The notes under the pieces were generated by a model, which had not been told where the DNA came from, searched no databases, and saw nothing but the letters and a program-made list of their open reading frames with translations. From the NCBI GenBank assembly GCA_001839685.1, contig MLAK01000659.1, positions 1-64,000 of the forward strand: a stretch of DNA of 64,000 nucleotides, read 5' to 3'. The stretch comes from Tritrichomonas foetus. Its lineage: Eukaryota; Parabasalia; Tritrichomonadida; Tritrichomonadidae. Below are positions 10,400-19,300 of this stretch, in pieces. Position numbers and translations under genes: made by a program. Positions within the stretch are counted from its first letter, which is position 1; the number at the start of each line of letters is the position of its first letter.

Positions 10400-11520
10400 G
10401 AATGAACTCACCAATTTGATCCAACCTTTCATGAAAGATTTCAAGAATAATACAATGACTTTATGGAAAATAAATTAAATCTACTAAATTTAGATTTGAT
10501 TGTTTATAAATTTAATTATGACGATATTAATATTAAATTTCGTCAATTTATGAAAAAATTAATGACGAATCTATCATGATATATTCGTCATCATCCCTTA
10601 GTTGGTTGTTGCCAACTGATCCTGATTTTTTCGTCAAACTTTTATCACAACAAACGGTTTTCCTGACAAAACAAGCACAAGAACAACAAAATGTTCCAAA
10701 AATGATTTTAGTTTTACCAGAATGGATGATAGTATCTTCTTTGTTGAGAGTCTCAAAAATAGCTCTATATTCTAACATTTTAAAATCACATTTGAAATTT
10801 TTCTCTCAATTTCATTTTGGAGTGAGCTTTTAATTATCGACAAGAGCTTTTATTGCTTCCAGAATCAAAATATATAAAGTTTGTAAAACTATTTTTGACT
10901 CTTCATATCAGAAATATTGTTCAATGATTGCATGTAAACATATCTGTCCATTGAAAGAAAAATTTCATAATTCTTTCCAAAATTCCAATTTTTGTATTGA
11001 AGAAAATGATGATATTGAAGATTTGTTTTTTAATGAATTATTCTGTCCAGTTCTTGAAATTCAAAATTGCAGCAAACAAAACAATCAATAAAACTTATTC
11101 CTTCAAGATTAAACTTATTATTACTTCTGAATCAAGTTTTCCGTTATATCTCTTAAGAAAATCACTTATTCATTGATTTCATCATTTCAACAGTATCTTC
11201 AAAGAAAAACGAGTTATCTTTTTCCAGAATGTAGTTTTTTCATTATGTGGAGAAAATATTTAATAAATGTATAAACTAATTAGTTTACTTAATTCGGCAA
11301 AAGATTTGCTCAACAAATATAATCTTGGCAATAATGTCATTGAGAAAATTATTACTATATTTTCGCAATTCATTGATAACAATTTCTCTATTTCTAATGA
11401 TTTATTGCTTCAATAGCCTGTGAAACAATCTTTTTATGAATGTTTTGATTCCCTTGAACCTGAATATCAAGTCACCATCAGTCAAATAGTTGAAATATTA
11501 TTTATTTTGAACTCGTAAAA
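10400..11520 (+). pseudogene. decayed unknown gene relics
   Basis: Several plus-strand reading frames look like former coding sequence. The best runs from about 10576 to 11089 in one frame with a single TAA at 10831; its parts include LLPTDPDFFVKLLSQQ before the stop and EENDDIEDLFFNELF after it. Another piece at about 11269-11517 (MYKLISLLNSAKDLLNKYN onward) carries stops at 11416 and 11517. Composition resembles the neighbouring genes, but I recognise no domain. The pieces may be the N-terminal part of the Crinkler/RHS-type relic that follows, or a separate dead gene. Confidence 0.4.
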
Positions 11521-11619
11521 TCACAATGAACTATTTTCCTTATCTTATCAGTTTAATTTTGAATCTTTAAAAGTTCAATTATCATTGAAAGCGAAAGGAT
11601 ATTTTCAATCATTGTTAAC

Positions 11620-12320
11620 ATTTTATTTTTTCACCTGAATATTTGCAAAATCCAACCTCTCGAGGAATTGTATTTGAGAATTATGGTCTTTTAAATTTTG
11701 CATATCCCAATGTGCTCATATGTTGTCATATTTCTAAAAAAAGATAAATCATTAGTTTATGATGATACGAATTTCCACCTTTTTGTTAATTTCTACCTCA
11801 ATGTGAAAGAAATTAATAATAAAACACTCAATAAGTTTGTTTCATTCTTAATAACTCCTAGGCATTATACTAATTATCTTTTTATTCTAAAGAATGAAAA
11901 CCAACCGTTGTATGATATATCATACAGATAGTCAAATTCTATACATTATTCAACTGGCAACTTCAAAGAAACATGATTTTGTTGATCAGAACTTGACGAG
12001 ATATTCACCAAATTTAACAATCGCAAAGTCACAATTTCAAAGGCCATCGATCTCAATGTTCGCAATTCACCTCCTACAAAACAAATGCATTTTCTTTTGG
12101 CAAAGGAAATCAATTAGCAAAAGATAACTTGGAACAATATAAAGATTTCTTTCAAATTTATAATTCTTATTTTGATAAAAAGATCAGAGAAGAACATCTC
12201 GAACTTAAACAAGAACAAAAAACAGATTCAGAAAAAGAAAATAAAATGAAGATTAAAATCTGCTCATGCTCTATTTTACAAAATTATTTTAACATATTTA
12301 AAACGAAAAGACTAATTTGA
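11620..12320 (+). pseudogene. Crinkler/RHS-type nuclease relic
   Basis: Broken into at least three frames, yet its order of motifs matches the better preserved minus-strand locus at 43453-44936. SRGIVFENYG (from about 11658) corresponds to the G-x-x-FE signature. NFHLFVNFYLNV and HYTNYLFILKNENQPLYD follow, then a frame change, then LYIIQLATSKKHDF at about 11948-11990. In the Crinkler and trypanosome RHS families this series (FE, then a conserved D, then Q-x-T) marks a restriction-endonuclease-like effector domain; here the T of that last motif is A. A Lys/Glu-rich tail ends at 12320. Stops and frame changes make it non-functional. The family link is my inference from the motifs. Confidence 0.5.
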
Positions 12321-12532
12321 TTTCTACTCATTCCTTTCATTAAATGATGTTACTTGTTCATCTATTATAAAGAAAATTAATGACTTTAGCATTCAAAGGC
12401 CTGATATAATATGAAAAGCATTTTCTCATTGAGGAAAACTAATCCAGACTTGACAATTTAAAATATCTGATTAAATATTAATGTGTAAAGCGTTATCTGT
12501 AATCATGAATTTTAGTTAATATTTATTAAAGT

Positions 12533-12745
12533 AATGAGTAAGTTCATAAAGTAATTAAACAATTATAAATGTAATTAAACTATTAAGAACGTAATTAAAC
12601 TATTAAGAAAGTAATTAACAATGTTATTAAACTATTATTAAAATAATGAAACAATTATTAAAATAACTAAATAATCACGAAAGTAATTCAGTCATTATTA
12701 AAGAAAATAAGCAATTAATAAATGTTATGAGGTCATTAACAAAAC
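12533..12745. repeat. degenerate ~20-bp minisatellite
   Basis: Repeated AGTAATTAAACTATTAAGAA-like units. The clearest are at about 12565-12620, and they decay to both sides into TTATTAAAATAA variants. No open frame is associated with them. Confidence 0.7.
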
Positions 12746-12814
12746 AATATGTAAGTTATTAAAATTCATTCAATTTAAAAAAAAGTCGGACTTTTATTGA
12801 AAGTTCATCTCCAC

Positions 12815-12842
12815 AAAAAAAAAAAAAAAAAAAAAAAAAAAA
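12815..12842. repeat. poly-A tract (28 bases)
   Basis: Uninterrupted A homopolymer following the AT-rich minisatellite. It lies just before a patch of clearly higher GC that contains the palindrome at 12868-12889. Confidence 0.9.
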
Positions 12843-12867
12843 GCGAATAAAGGGAAAATTCCATCTC

Positions 12868-12889
12868 AAAGGCCAAAAATTTGGCCTTT
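12868..12889. repeat. 10-bp-arm palindrome AAAGGCCAAA
   Basis: Perfect inverted repeat: AAAGGCCAAA (12868-12877), two-base centre AA, TTTGGCCTTT (12880-12889). Its GC content stands out in this AT-rich surrounding. It lies immediately downstream of the orphan minus-strand frame ending at 12894, where it could have served as a 3' hairpin, or it could be an element end. Confidence 0.7.
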
Positions 12890-12893
12890 CATG

Positions 12894-13028
12894 TCATGGG
12901 TCCTTGGGCAGAGCAGACCTATTCCAGGATCGACCATGTTTCCTTTGAAAAAGCATATATGCCAATGCATTAAAATAGGCCATAGCTTTCCACGTTTTCT
13001 CCAAATCATATAAATTATTATTTTAAGC
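12894..13028 (-). pseudogene. orphan C-terminal coding fragment
   Basis: A minus-strand frame of about 43 codons bounded upstream by TAA and ending in TGA at 12894-12896. It contains KTWKAMAYFNALAYMLFQRK and ends SALPKDP. Composition and base content differ from the flanking intergenic DNA, so it looks like the tail of a real protein. An internal ATG would give a peptide of about 30 residues. I do not recognise the family. The rest of the gene is not visible upstream (up to the TRRAP start), so it is a relic or an inserted fragment. Confidence 0.35.
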
Positions 13029-13379
13029 TTTTATTGATATTCATAGAATAATATATTTTTGATGTGTTGCTTGAGATTTTGGAAGTTTGAATGATAATAA
13101 TAAGATTTAATCTAAAATTAATATGATTTATCAGATAAATGTCGAAGTTGCTTTTCTCTATTTATAATTTGGATATTACCCAATATTTTATTCAATCCTT
13201 TTACAAAAATCGTCTTCAAATTTAAAATATTCGAAGACTTCCATTATACCGGCATTTTATTTTATGAATGTGAATAGAAAGGTGAATATATCAAACAAAC
13301 ATATCAAAAATTCAATGAACGCAGAGTTCGTTTATTTTAAATAGGAAATAAACTTGTCAAAAAGTGAACTAGGTAACAA
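13029..13379. other. upstream region of the TRRAP-like gene
   Basis: AT-rich with no open frame. The last 110 bases hold the promoter. I see TTGTCAAAAAGTG about 25 bases before the ATG as a weak initiator candidate, but neither a good TCAYT nor a CCTTT. Confidence 0.4.
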
Positions 13380-16300
13380 ATGACCGACCAGCAAGCGCTT
13401 TTTACTTCTCTCCTCTGTTCAGGTCATTTCCCTCCGATATCAGATGATGTTCTCGATAATATTGAAGACTTTCTAATTTACAGCGTTAATGCCGATATCA
13501 ATATTCACATTGACATTTTAATGCAATATTACGCGGAGAATTTCAATTTTTTTATGAGCGAAAATAATAATCTATCAGAGAGGGATTTTCACTTACAGTA
13601 TAGGCTTCTTCATACGATGCGATATATTCGGCCTTCATTTTTATCGACGGAATTTTCGACTCAGCTTGAAAATTATGCGTTCTTTTATTTAAATAATTCA
13701 TCACAGGAAATGATACGCGAGGCCTTTATCGTTCTCGTCGACCATTTTATATCTCGCCAACATGGCGCTCAAAAACGAATCATTGAATTGGTCAAATTCA
13801 TAATGAATTTTTTGAACAGAGCTTCTCAAATGATTCAAGAAATTGACCATCAGCTATTATTCAATATTATTTACTCTTTCAGATATCTCCTTTCTGTGGC
13901 CGACCAATCTTTAATTGAAAGTGTCCTACCAACGACGATTGGAATATTTACAAAAATTATTTATAACGCACTCCAATTAAAAGATTCTCCCAATTTTTTC
14001 CCAACTTTTGAATTAATTGTTGCAAAGTCGTTGAGATTAGTGGCACTTTTTACTGAATGGTTTAAAAAAATTCCAAATGATTCTTTTTCTCTAATTTTGG
14101 AAATACAAAAAAACATACCTGATGATGTCAGATTTGTTCATATTTATCAGAATTTCATGGTGCTGGCATGTTCAATAATAGAATTAAAGCAGCCAATTCA
14201 CTCAGAATCTTCAATTGAAACAGTTATGAGTCAAATTATGAATATTTCTCCACTTTTTGTTCATCCTCCATTCAATAAGAGTCGAAGAGCAATTATTTTT
14301 TTTCATGCAATGAAAAATTGGATTATTTATCGAGATAAAACTCAACCATCAATATTTTTATCAATTATTTCTAAAACAATGCCAGTTTTTGGACATTTAC
14401 AAGGACAAATTCCATTTTTGCGATGCACTTTTGAAATCTATCAAGCTTTTATTACTCCAGAGCTTTTTGAAAATAGTCCATATTTACAAGTTGATCTTTT
14501 AGAACAATTTATTGTCGCACTTGAAATGACTCGTGATGAATTTGATTCTTATGATTTAGAAGCACCAACAAGACCTTTTGACATCGAGTATTTTCTTGAA
14601 TCAAATATCATACTCACAAAACTTATTGGTCTTGTTATAATCACCAAAGATATGGGTGAAAAACCTTTGAGTGGTGTTACGGATTTACTTATCAGATTTA
14701 TAAACTATTTTTCATTTTTCCTTGATTTAGCAGGACGTTGTGGAAATTCTCATGCTCCGAACCAAATATTTACCAACTTTGTCCATTCTCAAATCACTCT
14801 GACAAATTTTAAGAAACGCGTCAATGAGCATATTTCTTTATTTATTCAATTATTAACACGTTTACCAGCAAAATTATTAAATTATATTATAAATGGTCAT
14901 CTCATCATGCTTTTACCATCAAAACCTTACCATAATCATCATATTATGCTTATTCTACAATTGGTTCGTACTTTGAAATCACCCACTATTTTTTATGTTT
15001 CTTATTTTCATTGTATTGTTAAACATTTTGATTATCTTTTTTTACGAGAACAGAATAATGGAATTTTATATACAACTAAAAATGTTTTCCAAGAAGCTTT
15101 TGAAAAATCACAAGATCAATCAATGGCATCACAACTTTGTCATAGTTTTTATGCATTTTTAATGCTTTCTATCGCATCTAAAAATAAATATATGATTGAA
15201 TTGGCGTTTGATCTCCTTCAACATATTCGTGGTGCAAAAGATCCAAAAGATGTAAAACCTGCAAAACTTGCTACATTTTGTCAACTTATGAAGCAAAGCC
15301 AGTTTTCTTATCATATAATTCTTCGTTCAATTTCTGATGATCCAAACTTAGAAATTATTGTATCAGTTCTTGCTGTTTATTTATTTCCCTTGCTTAATAT
15401 TCAAGCTGATCAAATTGATGCATGGATTTCATTATTTTTGCCTGCTTTAGAAAGCGACACACATAGATTATTTGCATGCCAGCCTCTTCTTGAATGGAGA
15501 CTCTCTTTATGTATACCTAATTTAAGAGAATCTACACAATATAGATTAATTACTGCTTTATCAAAAGAACCAAAATGTGTGAAAGTAATTCTCAGTAAAA
15601 TTCCAGAAATAACAGCTAGACATGCAAACACAGTTGTTTTACCACCTGAACGCCGATTCCTAATAAAATATACTGATAGCAAAAACAATAATAGTAATCT
15701 TAACAATGATAATTCTAATAATGATAAAGATGGATATGAACTTCCTTATAATGCAATTTTGAATAGTATTGAATTAGAAACTAATCCAACTGATGAACAA
15801 CTAGAAGCACTAACTTCATGCTTTATTAAGCTTGTTGGAAAGCTTCAATTTATTGAATCTATTGTAAATCCAGAAATTGTTCGAACATGTAAATTTTTAA
15901 TTAAGCATAAAAAAGAACTCCTTGAACATGCACATGAAAGAGTCGAAATCCCTGCAAAATATTCACTTCTTGTTCTTCGTGAACAATATGAATTGACAAT
16001 TGATGACTATAGCCAATATGTGGAAAAATTGGACGACTTTTTGAACTATATTACTTTACTATGCTATAAACCATCTACAGTAAAAACTGCTTTGGTTATG
16101 ATTGACAAAATTTTACCAAAAGTTCCAGTAAGTTTTATTTTCCTTCGAGTTGCAACTTCTCTTCTTCATTCGTCAATATATGAACATAAAACTGTTAACA
16201 GAATATTCGAAAAACATTTATTTGCTAGACAATTCAAAATTGAAGATGAATTAATTGTGAAAGCAATGTGTCAAGCATTTTATGGAGCAACTAGAATTTC

Positions 16301-19300
16301 AACAAAACATTTTAGGCTTCTTGCATTAAAAGCTTTAGACTTTTTCCAACCTAACTATGTTGAAGAGAATAGGAAAAATATAATTAAAGATATGGGAAGA
16401 TTCCAAGCAAATGTTCCTTATAGAAGGTTTGATTTGATCTTTATGAGACCCTTTGATGATGTTCCAGATCCAATCGGAACAATTACCAAATTAATTTCAA
16501 CATTAGGTACAATTCATATCTCATCAATTACACCTGAGGTTCAACGTTTGTTAAAAACTGCATTTTTAAATGATAAATTTTTAATTCCGATTGAAACAGC
16601 AAAATTCATTTTAAAAATTATTATTAAAATGCTTCCATATCTACCATTTAATAAAAATATGGTTCAAATATATGATCAACTTGTTGCAACTTTACGAGAT
16701 GAAAAAAGCAAACCTTTAATCCCTTACTTTTTTACTAAAATAAAAAAGTATTTCAAAATTAGTTTAAGTAATGGCTCAGCTAAAGGATATCCTTCAATTA
16801 ATGGTTCAATTCCATCTTTGTTTAATACAAGCAGACCTTTAGTAACACCATCAGTAGAAGATTTACAATTTTTGCATTTTTTTGTAAAATATACTTCACC
16901 ACAATTTTCTGTTTGTGCACAATGGCTTATTTCTGCCATTCGACTTATCCAACAAAACGTGCACACAATGTCAGCAGAAACCCTCCAGAACTCTATAACT
17001 TATATTCTACGAATTACTCGGCGGATTCGTTTGAATGATCAAAAATTAGATTTGACCTCTTTATTTACTGTAATTTTTGAATTTTTCACATTTTCTCGAT
17101 ATTCACTATTACCTATTTCTATCCCATTATATAAATTACCACTCGCAGATCCATTACTTACTTTACAAGTCATAACAACATCACTAAAAAGTAATTGGTC
17201 GACAGATGTTATTTACATAGCATCAGAAATGATTGCTATTAAAAAGTGCAGCATTTTTCGGCAGATGTGCTTTAAAGAAATACTAGGAAACCTGAAACTA
17301 ATCTTTAAATTCCTTACTTCGGACTCTTTACGTAAGGATTTAGATTTTATAATACTTAGAACAATTTCAACTCTTTCAAATATTGTGGAAAATCTTGATG
17401 GAGAAGATTTTGATTTGCATGCTGCACTACATTTAGCCAAATATGTATTTCGTAGTATTGAAATGATGAATAAAGGCTTTAAGCCATCATTCATTTATGG
17501 ATTTACTAGTATTTTCTTTCCAATTCGTCATATAAAAACAATAGAAACTCGCTTATTTCAGACCTATTTGAACGAAATAATTCCACTTTTTATGATTTAT
17601 CCATTCCTTTTTTATCATCCATTGTTCCTTAGAAAGTTCAGTAATTTTATGAAACAACTATCCCCTGAATATAGAAATCAAATATGGAAGGAGCTTCCTT
17701 CAAAAGCTACAGATAAAATATTTTCTAAAACTTTAGCAAATCAAATGATGAATGAATTGTATTCAACTTTTCCCCCACATGAAAAAACAACAATTCGGAT
17801 TGGATTTAAAGATTATCCGACAAATAAATTCTTTCTAGCTTATGCTTTGAATTATTCTGCAGCCATGATAGGTGCACATAGTAATGTCATTATTGAAGAT
17901 TTATGTGACTCGCCTATTAAATTCACCAATGCACAAGTTCATGCATTATGGATTCGACAAAAACATCTTGATTTAGGAAGTGTAAAAACAATTACTCGAT
18001 TTTCTCATATTTCTAAGTTTTTGTCATCATTTAATGATTATTCTGATGAAGATTTGGAGATCCATTTATCGAAATTATTATCACGACATCCATTCATGTT
18101 TAAGCAATCACTTCTTTGCTTTAGATTACTTGGCCAGAAAAATTTCATTGTAAAAACACCTTCAAGATCTCTATTACAGTTCATTTTTGGTTTATCTGCA
18201 GCAACTTTAGAAAATATAAATCGACTACCTGAAAGACAATTCATTGGCTGTCTTCCTTTAGTTTTTATGACCTTACATAAAATCGGTGTAATGTCAGTTG
18301 CTTCACGAGTGATTGATTTATTAGTTTTTACAACAATTTTGGTTCTTAAAAAATTGCCTAATTCTATATCAGTTGCCCAAATTATTCCTTATACTATTGA
18401 ACTGTATATATCATCAATATCTTTCCAAGATATAAATCAAAATCGATTTTCTGAACTTCGATCTCTTCTTGAAGAAAGAAAAGAAAAAACTGGACCAGAA
18501 GACCAAGCAAGAATGAGATTTGTTTATCAATTAATTCCACCATTATCCAATATTTTATACGCAAATAAATTCATACCGAATGATCTTCTACCATCCGTGT
18601 TTTTTGCTGCTAATTTTCCAAAAGAAATCATGTCATTGTATCAAAAAGCCTTACAAAGCTCTTATGCTGCAGGTGGTTTTCATTTGGCAAAGAAAATTTT
18701 GGAAAATACACATGAAACATTGAAAGTGAAAAATTTAGCATTGAGTGAGCCCACAAATTCCATTTTTGCCACAATTGCTGAATGGATAAAACAAAGTGGA
18801 AGTGACCAAGATACTTCAAATTTCGTTCATTTGCTGATGGATTCATTTAAGCCAATTACTGAAAATAAGGCTTATTCAGAGTTTTCTAACCTAAAACAGC
18901 CAGTTCATGATGATGTAATAAAATGTATAGAATCACTTGAATCTGAACTAAATATTATCCAAGTTCTAAAGAAAAAATATCCACAACTTAAAATCCTTGA
19001 TACTCCAACTTATGAAAATAATTTTGACGGTTTATTGGATGCTGCTTTTCGAATTGATTGGTTTTCAATTCATCCATCTGTCCATAAAAGCATTTTCTTA
19101 AAAATGCTGCTTCCTCAAGTCTTTCATAAACAAATCTATAAAATGAAAGAAATTGAAAAAGATGATATTATTGTTTCAGTTTCTCAAAGTTTACCAAATG
19201 AGTTTCGAAGATTTATAGAATATTATGTTTATTCTTTCCCTGATTCATCATTATCTACTAGTTTATCACAAACATTTACATTTTCACATGCGCCACCACT

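Noticed and set aside
12893..12960. tRNA in the GC-richer patch after the poly-A tract
   Set aside because: No acceptor stem pairing and no GTTCGAATC-type T loop; a coding relic on the minus strand explains the composition better.
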